From NCBI GenBank assembly GCA_900554215.1, contig USGG01000049.1, positions 1 to 15,274 of the forward strand: a stretch of 15,274 nucleotides of DNA, given 5' to 3'. Within the stretch, counting starts at the first letter, position 1. Each line of letters opens with the position of its first letter. The stretch comes from an uncultured Megasphaera sp. Lineage in GTDB: Bacteria; Bacillota; Negativicutes; Veillonellales; Megasphaeraceae. A model generated the notes under the pieces. It made no database searches, was not told the origin of the DNA, and saw only the letters and a list, made by a program, of their open reading frames with translations. The position numbers and the translations under genes were made by a program. This document shows, piece by piece, positions 1 to 5,125 of this stretch.

Positions 1-281
1 ACAAGCTACGGCACCAACCTGGGGCTGGACTCCGCCGGTATGCTGCTGGCGCTGCCGCTGCTGAAGAAAAATCCGAATTCGACGTTATCCTCGCTTCCGC
101 TGGCGACAAGAAGATCAACGTAATCAAAGTTGTCCGCGAAGTAACGGGCCTCGGCTTGAAAGAAGCTAAAGCTCTCGTTGACGGTGCTCCGAGCCCTGTT
201 AAAGAAGGCCTCTCCAAAGCTGACGCTGACGCTCTCAAAGCTAAATTGGAAGAAGCAGGCGCTACTGTTGAATTGAAATAA
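1..281 (+). CDS. rplL: 50S ribosomal protein L7/L12, 3' part (partial)
   Basis: This is the C-terminal domain of the L7/L12 stalk protein, which recruits translation factors to the large ribosomal subunit. The reading frame uses codons starting at position 3 and ends with TAA at 279-281. From about position 42 it reads AAGAAAAEEKSEFDVILA and continues through KVVREVTGLGLKEAKALVD to GATVELK, the full signature of the L7/L12 C-terminal fold. The N-terminal dimerisation domain lies outside the window. The first 13 or so codons (KLRHQPGAGLRRY) do not look like the usual Ala/Val/Pro-rich hinge in this frame, so the extreme left edge may be an assembly artefact. A terminator follows directly, so this is the last gene of its operon (normally rplJ-rplL). 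Confidence 0.93.
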   Translation, partial: KLRHQPGAGLRRYAAGAAAAEEKSEFDVILASAGDKKINVIKVVREVTGLGLKEAKALVDGAPSPVKEGLSKADADALKAKLEEAGATVELK

Positions 282-300
282 TTTCATCTGAAATTATGTG

Positions 301-339
301 CTCCCAAGACCCGCTGATGTTGGGTTTTGGGAGTTTTTC
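301..339 (+). terminator. Intrinsic terminator after rplL
   Basis: A 12-bp stem (CTCCCAAGACCC at 301-312 with GGGTTTTGGGAG at 322-333, one G-U pair) with a 9-nt loop is followed by TTTTT. It ends the ribosomal protein operon before the DUF819 gene. Confidence 0.88.
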
Positions 340-387
340 TATGCCTTTGTTTCATAGACGGCTAACCATAGGGAGGAGGAAAGGATA

Positions 388-1599
388 TTGAACTCATTGA
401 TTAGTCCTGAAAATACGTGGATGCTGCTGGCGGTGATGTGCGCGTCCGTCGCCGCGTCGATTTATTTGGAACAAACCTATGCCTGGGCTTCGAAGGTGTC
501 GGGAGCCGTCATCGCCCTGATTCTCGCCCTGGTGTTGGTCAACGGCGGCGTCCTGCCTACGCACGCGCCCTTGTTCGACGATATCGTCTGGGGGTACGCC
601 GTGCCGATGGCGATTCCCTTGCTGCTGCTTCAGGCAAACATGACGAAAATCTGGCGGGAAACGGGGCGGATGCTCTTCGTATTTCTCATCGGCTCGGCCG
701 GTACGATTTGCGGAGCTCTGCTGGGGACAATGCTTTTCGGTTCTATGATAGACGGGCTGCCCAAGGTGGCGGCCATGATGACCGGCTCCTATATCGGCGG
801 CGGCGTCAACTTCGTGGCTCTGGCTGACGCCTTTAAGACCGACGGCACGTTGGTATCCTCGACGATCGTAGCGGATAATCTCAACATGGCCATTTACTTC
901 CTCGTCCTGCTGGGATGCGTAGGCAATGCCTTCTTCCGCCGCCATTTTACCCATCCCCATATCGACGCGGTAGAGCAAAGCGGGCGTGCCGATGAAGGAA
1001 AGACGCTGGCCGCCGCCTATTGGAGCCGCAAGGATATTTCCCTGCGGGACATCGCAGTGAATGTCATGTATGCGGCTGTCGTCGTGACCTTGTCCAAGTG
1101 GATCGGTGCGTCCCTGTCCGCCGTCATTCCGGCGGACAACTGGTTTCTCCACATGGCGAATACCTTTTTCGGCAGCGAATACGTGTGGATTACCTTTATT
1201 TCCATGATCGTCGCTACCTTCTTCGACAAAAAGGTGGCTTCTGTCAGCGGTGCCCAGGAAATCGGCACCTATTTCATCTATCTCTTTTTCTTTGTCATCG
1301 GCGTGCCGGCGTCCATATCGGAAATCCTGCGCAACGCGCCGCTGCTCTTTGCCTTCTGCTTCCTCATGGTCGTCGTCAACATGCTGTTTTGCTTTGTCGG
1401 AGGCAAGCTGTTCCGCTTCAATCTGGAAGACATCGTCCTGGCGTCCAACGCCAATATCGGCGGCCCGACGACGGCTGCCGGCATGGCCATTTCCCAGGGC
1501 TGGACAAAGCTCGTCGGCCCATCCATGCTGGTCGGCACCTTCGGCTACGTCATCGGCACCTATTTAGGCATCATCGTCGGTAGTATATTGGGTGCGTAA
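388..1599 (+). CDS. DUF819 family integral membrane protein (YjcL-like)
   Basis: A 403-aa polytopic membrane protein resembling the DUF819/YjcL family, whose transport substrate is not established. About ten hydrophobic segments can be seen, including an N-terminal one (residues ~10-27), ALILALVLVNGG, AVPMAIPLLLL, and a C-terminal one (VGTFGYVIGTYLGIIVGSIL). Gly-rich motifs typical of the family are present: MMTGSYIGGGVNFVALADAF near residue 130-149 and ASNANIGGPTTAAGMA near residue 350, which resemble re-entrant or substrate-binding loops. The start is TTG at 388, chosen because GGGAGGAGG at 371-379 sits 8 nt upstream; the next in-frame ATG (421) has no ribosome binding site and would cut into the first helix. 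It stands alone between two terminators. The role is probably transport across the inner membrane, but this is inference. Confidence 0.85.
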   Translation: MNSLISPENTWMLLAVMCASVAASIYLEQTYAWASKVSGAVIALILALVLVNGGVLPTHAPLFDDIVWGYAVPMAIPLLLLQANMTKIWRETGRMLFVFLIGSAGTICGALLGTMLFGSMIDGLPKVAAMMTGSYIGGGVNFVALADAFKTDGTLVSSTIVADNLNMAIYFLVLLGCVGNAFFRRHFTHPHIDAVEQSGRADEGKTLAAAYWSRKDISLRDIAVNVMYAAVVVTLSKWIGASLSAVIPADNWFLHMANTFFGSEYVWITFISMIVATFFDKKVASVSGAQEIGTYFIYLFFFVIGVPASISEILRNAPLLFAFCFLMVVVNMLFCFVGGKLFRFNLEDIVLASNANIGGPTTAAGMAISQGWTKLVGPSMLVGTFGYVIGTYLGIIVGSILGA

Positions 1600-1624
1600 T
1601 CAGATAAATGATACATGTGTATAT

Positions 1625-1665
1625 GACAAACCCGCCGCCTTTCCAGGGCCGGCGGGTTTTGTCGT
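1625..1665 (+). terminator. Intrinsic terminator after the DUF819 gene
   Basis: GACAAACCCGCC (1625-1636) pairs with GGCGGGTTTTGTC (1651-1663) with one bulged base, closing a GC-rich hairpin just after the stop codon at 1599. The U-tract is short, so termination may be imperfect. Confidence 0.65.
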
Positions 1666-1732
1666 ACTGCGTTGCTGCGCAGGAGCTGCAAGATATAGAA
1701 AACTTGTATGCTGGGAAATACGGGGCAGGCAT

Positions 1733-1760
1733 TAGACAAGGCGGCGGCCGGACGTATAAT
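1733..1760 (+). promoter_or_regulatory. Sigma-70-type promoter for the aldo/keto reductase
   Basis: TAGACA (1733-1738, five of six matches to the -35 consensus), a 16-nt spacer and a perfect TATAAT (1755-1760). It lies 31 nt before the reductase start codon at 1792 and leaves room for the AGGAGG ribosome binding site at 1777-1782. Confidence 0.7.
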
Positions 1761-1791
1761 GAACGTATACAGATACAGGAGGATGAGTGCT

Positions 1792-2663
1792 ATGGAATAT
1801 ATCACATTGCGCAGCGGCGTGTCCATGCCCATGCTGGGCTTCGGCACCTTTCAGATTCCCGGCGGAGACCCTTGTCGACAGGTTGTAGCGGCGGCCCTTG
1901 CCGCAGGGTATCGGCATATCGATACAGCTAGCTCGTACCAAAATGAAGAAGCCGTCGGTCAGGCAATCTGCCAGTCCGGCGTCGCCGCAGCGAATTGTTT
2001 ATCACGTCGAAGGCTTACATTCACGAAATGGGTTATGACAAGACGAAGGCTGCCTTTGGCCGCCAGCTCCGACTGCTGGGGATGGACTACCTCGACTTGT
2101 ACCTCGTGCACATGCCCTTCGGCGATTATTACGGCTCGTGGCGGGCTATGGAAGAATTGTATAAGGATGGGAAGATTCGGGCGATCGGCGTGAGCAATTT
2201 CAGCAGCAGCCGGTTGATGGACTTGTGCTATAATGCCGACATTGCGCCGGCCGTCAACCAGATCGAACGGCATCCCTTCTATCAGCGGGCAGAGGAACTG
2301 GTTGTCATGCAGGAACTGGACGTGCAGGCCGAAGCCTGGGCTCCCTTCGCCGAAGGGATGAACGGTATGTTTACCCAGCCCGTATTGCAGGAGATCGCCG
2401 CGGCCCACGGAAAGAGCGTCGCTCAAGTCATTCTGCGATGGGAAATCCAGTGCGGCCTGCCGTGCATTGTTAAATCGATCCGGCCTGAGCGGATTCAGGA
2501 AAACTTCGCCATCTGGGATTTTGAGCTGACTTCGGATGAAATGAAACGCATCGCCGCCCTTGATTTAGGACATCCGCAGATGCTCGATACGGAGCGCCCC
2601 AGCGAAGTAAAACGGGTCTACGATTTCCTGAATAACCCCGTCGTTACATCTCTTCATGAATAA
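1792..2663 (+). pseudogene. Aldo/keto reductase with a single-base frameshift
   Basis: An NAD(P)H-dependent aldo/keto reductase of the small cytosolic type (AKR5-like, as in 2,5-diketo-D-gluconate reductases). The start ATG at 1792 is set by AGGAGG 9 nt upstream. Frame 1 encodes MEYITLRSGVSMPMLGFGTF to GQAICQSGVA with catalytic Asp44 and Tyr49 (HIDTASSYQNE). It then shifts: the rest, from ELFITSK to VVTSLHE, lies in the next frame, with Lys74 (ITSK), His107 (LVHMPFGD) and the cofactor-binding IVKSIRPERIQENF. Adding one C to the GCCGC at 1984-1988 restores GVARSELFITSK and a 290-aa protein, the normal family length. Apart from this the coding sequence is undamaged, so the lesion is either very recent or a sequencing error in a C run. 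As written, translation from 1792 ends at 2193 (133 aa), before the catalytic Lys and His. Confidence 0.85.
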
Positions 2664-2685
2664 CTGCACACGCAGTATGAAAAAG

Positions 2686-2719
2686 AACAGCGCCTCCCTT
2701 GGGAGTGCGCTGTTTTTTT
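2686..2719 (+). terminator. Intrinsic terminator after the aldo/keto reductase
   Basis: AACAGCGC (2686-2693) pairs with GCGCTGTT (2707-2714), and inner CTCCC/GGGAG extends the stem with one bulged T; a run of seven T follows from 2713. Confidence 0.85.
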
Positions 2720-2748
2720 GACGACGTGTATTAAATTTATGAGGTATA

Positions 2749-2757
2749 TGCTATCAT
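2749..2757 (+). promoter_or_regulatory. Extended -10 promoter for the 27-aa toxin-like gene
   Basis: TGC-TATCAT (2749-2757) is an extended -10 element, with no good -35. A start near 2764 would give a roughly 200-nt mRNA ending at the hairpin at 2932-2965, close to the size of RNA I in the Fst/par system. Confidence 0.45.
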
Positions 2758-2799
2758 AAGTAAGCTACCGCCTTCATACTGGCAGCAGGAAAGAGGAGT

Positions 2800-2824
2800 G
2801 CAAATGGAATGGCTCATATCTTTC
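2800..2824 (+). repeat. Direct repeat DRa, over the toxin start codon
   Basis: GCAAATGGAAT (2800-2810) and GCTCATATCT (2812-2821) recur in the same order and orientation at 2971-2981 and 2987-2996. This copy contains the ATG and first codons of the 27-aa peptide, so the antisense RNA transcribed through the other copy would be complementary to the translation start. Confidence 0.8.
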
Positions 2825-2887
2825 TGTATCTCTTTCGCAGCAGGAATAGTATGTCACTATTTTTGTCGATGGCTGGATGGGGAGTGA
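2804..2887 (+). CDS. Small hydrophobic peptide, candidate type I toxin (Fst-like layout)
   Basis: A 27-aa ORF too short for ordinary gene finders: MEWLISFCISFAAGIVC is a single hydrophobic segment, followed by HYFCRWLDGE, a short polar tail. This hydrophobic-helix plus K/R-W-L-D-x tail resembles small Fst/par-type peptides of Firmicutes that act on the inner membrane. AGGAG (2794-2798) sits 5 nt before the ATG. CTCTTTC at 2830-2836 can pair with GAAAGAG at 2789-2795 and partly cover the ribosome binding site, as expected for a translationally silenced toxin mRNA. The gene lies between a terminator (2686-2719) and a bidirectional terminator (2932-2965). Toxicity is inferred from the layout; the peptide was not matched to a database. 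Confidence 0.6.
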   Translation: MEWLISFCISFAAGIVCHYFCRWLDGE

Positions 2888-2931
2888 TTGGTAGCTAGTC
2901 TGAGGCTTAAGCCGCCTCTCACAATGGAATA

Positions 2932-2965
2932 GAAAACCCCTTGGCCTGGCCGCCAAGGGGTTTTC
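2932..2965. terminator. Bidirectional terminator shared by toxin mRNA and antisense RNA
   Basis: A perfect 14-bp stem, GAAAACCCCTTGGC (2932-2945) with GCCAAGGGGTTTTC (2952-2965), and a 6-nt loop. The A4 and T4 ends give a short U-tract on either strand. It is placed between two converging promoters, as in par loci. Confidence 0.85.
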
Positions 2966-2970
2966 GCTTT

Positions 2971-3001
2971 GCAAATGGAATTATTTGCTCATATCTCTTT
3001 C
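2971..3001 (+). repeat. Direct repeat DRb, in the 5' part of the antisense RNA
   Basis: Second copy of DRa: GCAAATGGAAT (2971-2981), a 5-nt insert, then GCTCATATCTCTTTC (2987-3001). On the minus strand it supplies the sequence complementary to the toxin translation start. Confidence 0.8.
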
Positions 3002-3007
3002 TTGCTT

Positions 3008-3036
3008 AGAATAACAGCCCTTCTGGCGTTCGTCAA
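3008..3036 (-). promoter_or_regulatory. Minus-strand promoter of the Fst-like antisense RNA
   Basis: Read on the minus strand: TTGACG (3036-3031), 17-nt spacer, TATTCT (3013-3008). The start would fall near 3001, exactly at the edge of repeat DRb. Confidence 0.6.
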
Positions 3037-3200
3037 TAGACGCAGGGCTCTGCTGGGAACGGCATTTCGGTTGAAGACGGCGGGATGCAGCACATTGCGT
3101 ATTTTTAAGTTCTTAAGGTGATAACAAGTATTTACGAAAAATTGAGAACGGATATATTTTAATTTGCAACGAAATTGTAAAGAAACTGTGACACAAAATG
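3037..3200. other. Intergenic stretch with no recognised feature
   Basis: Between the antisense promoter and the promoter of the proline-rich gene no ORF with a ribosome binding site, hairpin with U-tract or repeat was seen. It becomes AT-rich towards the right. Confidence 0.5.
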
Positions 3201-3202
3201 GA

Positions 3203-3230
3203 TTGAATCGCGGCTATTTTGTGATACAAT
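3203..3230 (+). promoter_or_regulatory. Promoter of the first proline-rich gene
   Basis: TTGAAT (3203-3208), 16-nt spacer, TACAAT (3225-3230), with TG one base upstream of the -10 (extended -10). It lies 39 nt before the ATG at 3270. Confidence 0.6.
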
Positions 3231-3269
3231 GAAAATAAGAAATTGCAGTACAAAGGAGGGATATTCGAT

Positions 3270-3545
3270 ATGCGTATTTGGAAACGGTCTATTATCGTAG
3301 CTGCTATTGTCGGCGCGTTATGTGCTCCGACCTTTGCGATGGCTTCTCAGGCAAATTCCTTTGGCGATATGAGCTTTACAGGCGCGCAGCTGACGGAGTT
3401 TAAGGCTCGTCCTCATCATCCGGGTCCTCCGCCTCCGCCGAAAAAGAAACCGAAACCGCCTAAAAAAGTTAAGAAGCCAAAACCGAAACCGCATAAGCCC
3501 GGCCGGCCTATGCCGCCTCCGCCCCCGCCGCGTCATCATCGCTAA
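3270..3545 (+). CDS. Exported Pro/Lys-rich small protein
   Basis: A 91-aa protein of unknown function. Residues 1-25 are a Sec signal peptide (MRIWKRSIIVAAIVGALCA, likely cut after AMA). A short non-repetitive part follows (QANSFGDMSFTGAQLTEFKA), then a tail made almost only of Pro, Lys, His and Arg (PGPPPPPKKKPKPPKKVKKP and onward, ending PPPPPPRHHR). The ATG at 3270 is chosen because AGGAGG at 3254-3259 is 10 nt upstream; an in-frame TTG at 3243 has no such site. The strongly basic polyproline tail would stay extended and could contact anionic cell-wall or outer-membrane material in the periplasm; this is inference. It shares architecture with the next gene. Confidence 0.75.
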   Translation: MRIWKRSIIVAAIVGALCAPTFAMASQANSFGDMSFTGAQLTEFKARPHHPGPPPPPKKKPKPPKKVKKPKPKPHKPGRPMPPPPPPRHHR

Positions 3546-3570
3546 GGGGATGCATGAGGTACATGCTGAA

Positions 3571-3608
3571 AACGACAGGAATTTCGCAGAGAGATTTCTG
3601 TCGTTTTT
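3571..3608 (+). terminator. Intrinsic terminator between the two proline-rich genes
   Basis: A 15-bp stem with two G-U pairs (3571-3585 with 3591-3605, arms beginning AACGACAG and ending CTGTCGTT), 5-nt loop, then TTTTT. The two genes are therefore probably separate transcription units or only partly co-transcribed. Confidence 0.8.
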
Positions 3609-3653
3609 GGCATACGCTGCGTTAGTATATATTTTTGAAAGGAGAGGTGCGTC

Positions 3654-4103
3654 ATGTCGAAACGAATAGCCGCGTATCTTGCCGCCGCAGCTTGCGTCGC
3701 CGTCTTGTGGGGCGCACCGGCCCTTCCAGCGCAGGCTGCCCAAGGTACGGCGAGAGGGAGCGGCGCCTATATGACGGTATTGCGGGCGAGCCCCCTTCCT
3801 CCTCCGCCGTCGCCTCCGGCAGCTCCTCCCATTCCTGCGCCGCGGCCCATTCGGCCTATACCCCCGCCTATGCCGCCTCCGCCGTCGCTGCATCCGGGAC
3901 GGCCGCCCCAACCGCAGCCCCCTCCGCTTTCTCCCCCGCCTGCACCGCGGCCGGACAGGCCTCAACCGGCTCCTAAACCGCCGTCCCTAAGTCCCAGGCA
4001 GCCCATACCGCCGCCGCCGCAGCCGCCGGAAATCCCCAAGCCCCGACCGATTCGCCCTATCCCTCCGCCCATGCCGCCTCCACCTCCGCCGCCTCGGCGA
4101 TGA
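3654..4103 (+). CDS. Exported proline-rich protein
   Basis: A 149-aa protein of unknown function. Residues 1-28 are a signal peptide (MSKRIAAYLAAAACVAVLWG, cut near AQA). A short linker (QGTARGSGAYMTVLRAS) leads into about 100 residues of which well over half are proline. The tail holds an internal repeat, RPIRPIPPPMPPPP, once near residue 64 and again at the C-terminus. The two copies use different synonymous codons, so the peptide sequence rather than the DNA appears to be kept. AAAGGAG (3638-3644) lies 9 nt before the ATG. The order signal peptide, short Thr/Ala linker, polyproline tail and final Arg matches the preceding 91-aa protein, suggesting an old duplication or a shared role in the cell envelope. 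Confidence 0.72.
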   Translation: MSKRIAAYLAAAACVAVLWGAPALPAQAAQGTARGSGAYMTVLRASPLPPPPSPPAAPPIPAPRPIRPIPPPMPPPPSLHPGRPPQPQPPPLSPPPAPRPDRPQPAPKPPSLSPRQPIPPPPQPPEIPKPRPIRPIPPPMPPPPPPPRR

Positions 4104-4130
4104 GGACAGGAGAATGGGCCTGATGCATGA

Positions 4131-4168
4131 AAGCGCCAAACCATTTGCATGATTTTGGCGCTTTTTTT
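4131..4168 (+). terminator. Intrinsic terminator after the proline-rich genes
   Basis: AAGCGCCAAA (4131-4140) pairs with TTTGGCGCTT (4154-4163), followed by a run of T to 4168. Confidence 0.88.
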
Positions 4169-4169
4169 C

Positions 4170-4370
4170 TTGTCAAAAACTATAAATCATTAAAGGTCAC
4201 TGTAAATATAAGAAATAGGAAACGATACAAACGAAACATTAATAAAATGAATACTAATTGGAATAAAATACATTGACAAATATATAAATGAGGTGTTCAT
4301 ATACACTTAATATATAGCAGAAAATAGCTGATTATAACGCTGTTATTTATGAATTAAAGCATTTATCGTA
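4170..4370. other. AT-rich intergenic region upstream of the adhesin unit
   Basis: About 200 nt, visibly much richer in A and T than the flanking genes, with no ORF. A TTGACA at 4273-4278 is present but has no convincing -10 at the right distance. AT-rich upstream regions of this kind often bind nucleoid proteins or regulators, but no operator could be identified. Confidence 0.45.
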
Positions 4371-4399
4371 TTGTATTTATAGGAAAAAAGATGTATACT
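4371..4399 (+). promoter_or_regulatory. Promoter of the leader ORF, zinc-finger and adhesin unit
   Basis: TTGTAT (4371-4376), 17-nt spacer, TATACT (4394-4399). The start would be near 4406, giving a leader of about 20 nt before the ATG at 4427. No other promoter of similar quality is seen before the adhesin at 5126. Confidence 0.55.
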
Positions 4400-4426
4400 T
4401 TTAACTATATAAAGGGGGTGAGCAAA

Positions 4427-4546
4427 ATGGTCTCTAGCTGGAATGAACGGCAGATGTACAGTCATACGTCGGCAGGCAGCAACATGAAAAAATCGTATAG
4501 GGGGGGGGGGGGTACTATAAGTATATTATTTTTGACCTGCCCATAA
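4427..4546 (+). CDS. Leader ORF with a 13-G tract (candidate phase-variable), short form
   Basis: A 39-aa ORF beginning MVSSWNERQMYSHTSAGS, preceded by AAAGGGGGTGA (4411-4421) about 5 nt before the ATG and by a plausible promoter. Codon 25 enters a run of 13 G (4500-4512). With 13 G it ends at TAA 4544-4546. With 11 or 14 G the frame would continue through YYKYIIFDLPIMKN and a Trp/Phe/Arg-rich stretch to TAA 4702-4704 (92 aa with 14 G), overlapping the start of the zinc-finger gene at 4688. With 12 or 15 G it stops at once after the run. No similarity to a known family is recognised; it may work as a regulatory leader peptide rather than as a protein. Confidence 0.55.
   Translation: MVSSWNERQMYSHTSAGSNMKKSYRGGGGTISILFLTCP
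4500..4512 (+). repeat. Homopolymeric G13 tract
   Basis: Thirteen consecutive G inside the leader ORF. Runs of this length are typical slipped-strand phase-variation sites in surface-protein loci of other bacteria. The exact length in a clone is uncertain because such runs are also prone to sequencing error. Confidence 0.9.
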
Positions 4547-4600
4547 TGAAAAATGTATGGGGATACGTGCGTCCCCTTATATATAGAACGTATTTTTTTA

Positions 4601-4628
4601 GGCAGCATAGGGATATGCTGTCTTTTTT
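4601..4628 (+). terminator. Internal terminator/attenuator before the zinc-finger and adhesin genes
   Basis: GGCAGCATA (4601-4609) pairs with TATGCTGTC (4614-4622, one G-U pair) around a GGGA loop, followed directly by TTTTTT. It lies inside the extended reading of the leader ORF but 55 nt beyond the stop codon of the short (13 G) form. It would therefore be covered by ribosomes only when the leader is in the long frame. Confidence 0.72.
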
Positions 4629-4687
4629 GCGTCCATGGATTCGTTTTTTTCTCTGCCTGGCATGGCTGGAGATAGCGGGACGAGATA

Positions 4688-5113
4688 ATGAAGCGAAAAG
4701 CTAAATGCTTAGTTTGCGGCGCTATGTTTACGGCTGACAGGATTACGCAGAAGTATTGCAGCGCTTTTTGCCGGAGGTATGCCCATCGGTATGGTTTAAT
4801 CGATCGCGGCGAACATCCTAAAGGGGCGGACGTAGTACGGGAATTTCACTGCGTACGCTGCGGTACGCTCGTCACCATCGTCGATGGACGAGATAAACGG
4901 ACGAAATTTTGCTCGGCTCATTGTGAGCGGCTGTATTGGAAGCATTCGCAGCACGTGAAGCCGCACGGCGTTGCCCGTTCCTTTTACTGCCGAAACTGCG
5001 GCGTCCGCGTCGATGTGAGTGATCCGAAAGACCGGAGAACATTCTTTTGCAGCGAAGCTTGCCGCAAACAATGGTTTTCACAGCACCGAAAAAAGAAAAC
5101 GCGACATATATAA
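4688..5113 (+). CDS. Small protein with three Cys4 zinc-finger repeats
   Basis: A 141-aa, strongly basic protein with three copies of a zinc-binding unit: CLVCG...YCSAFC (residues 8-28), CVRCG...FCSAHC (about 57-79) and CRNCG...FCSEAC (about 101-123). Each has CxxC followed some 15-17 residues later by CxxxC, and each is followed by aromatic/basic residues. The form resembles short treble-clef or FCS-like fingers; a nucleic-acid or protein-binding adaptor role is likely but unproven. No clear ribosome binding site precedes the ATG, while the extended leader ORF would end 14 nt inside this gene, so translation may depend on coupling. Its stop codon overlaps the AAGGAGG of the adhesin gene, so the two are certainly co-transcribed. 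It may regulate the adhesin. Confidence 0.75.
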   Translation: MKRKAKCLVCGAMFTADRITQKYCSAFCRRYAHRYGLIDRGEHPKGADVVREFHCVRCGTLVTIVDGRDKRTKFCSAHCERLYWKHSQHVKPHGVARSFYCRNCGVRVDVSDPKDRRTFFCSEACRKQWFSQHRKKKTRHI

Positions 5114-5125
5114 GGAGGAAGACGT

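Larger units (their letters stand above)
2928..3001 (-). ncRNA. Candidate antisense antitoxin RNA of the Fst-like locus
   Basis: A minus-strand promoter (TTGACG, 17-nt spacer, TATTCT) predicts a start near 3001. The transcript begins GAAAGAGATATGAGCAAAT and would end at the hairpin 2932-2965, giving about 70-75 nt, close to the size of RNA II in the pAD1 par system. Its 5' part is read from repeat DRb and is complementary to DRa, the region covering the toxin start codon. Its 3' part overlaps the toxin mRNA terminator. Existence of the RNA is inferred from promoter, repeats and terminator. Confidence 0.6.

Noticed and set aside
1708..1791. N-terminal extension of the aldo/keto reductase from the ATG at 1708
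   Set aside because: It lies upstream of the TATAAT at 1755-1760, has no ribosome binding site, and adds residues not found in the family.
3318..3965. 215-aa minus-strand ORF rich in Arg across the proline-rich genes
   Set aside because: It is the antisense shadow of CCG/CCT proline codons, has no ribosome binding site, and runs through the terminator at 3571-3608.
4273..4303. TTGACA at 4273-4278 as the promoter of the adhesin unit
   Set aside because: No -10 box of quality at 16-18 nt; the 4371-4399 pair has proper spacing and lies just before the leader ORF.
4559..4576. Hairpin GGGGA/TCCCC as the main terminator before the zinc-finger gene
   Set aside because: Only 5 bp and no U-tract directly after it; the hairpin at 4601-4628 is far more convincing.
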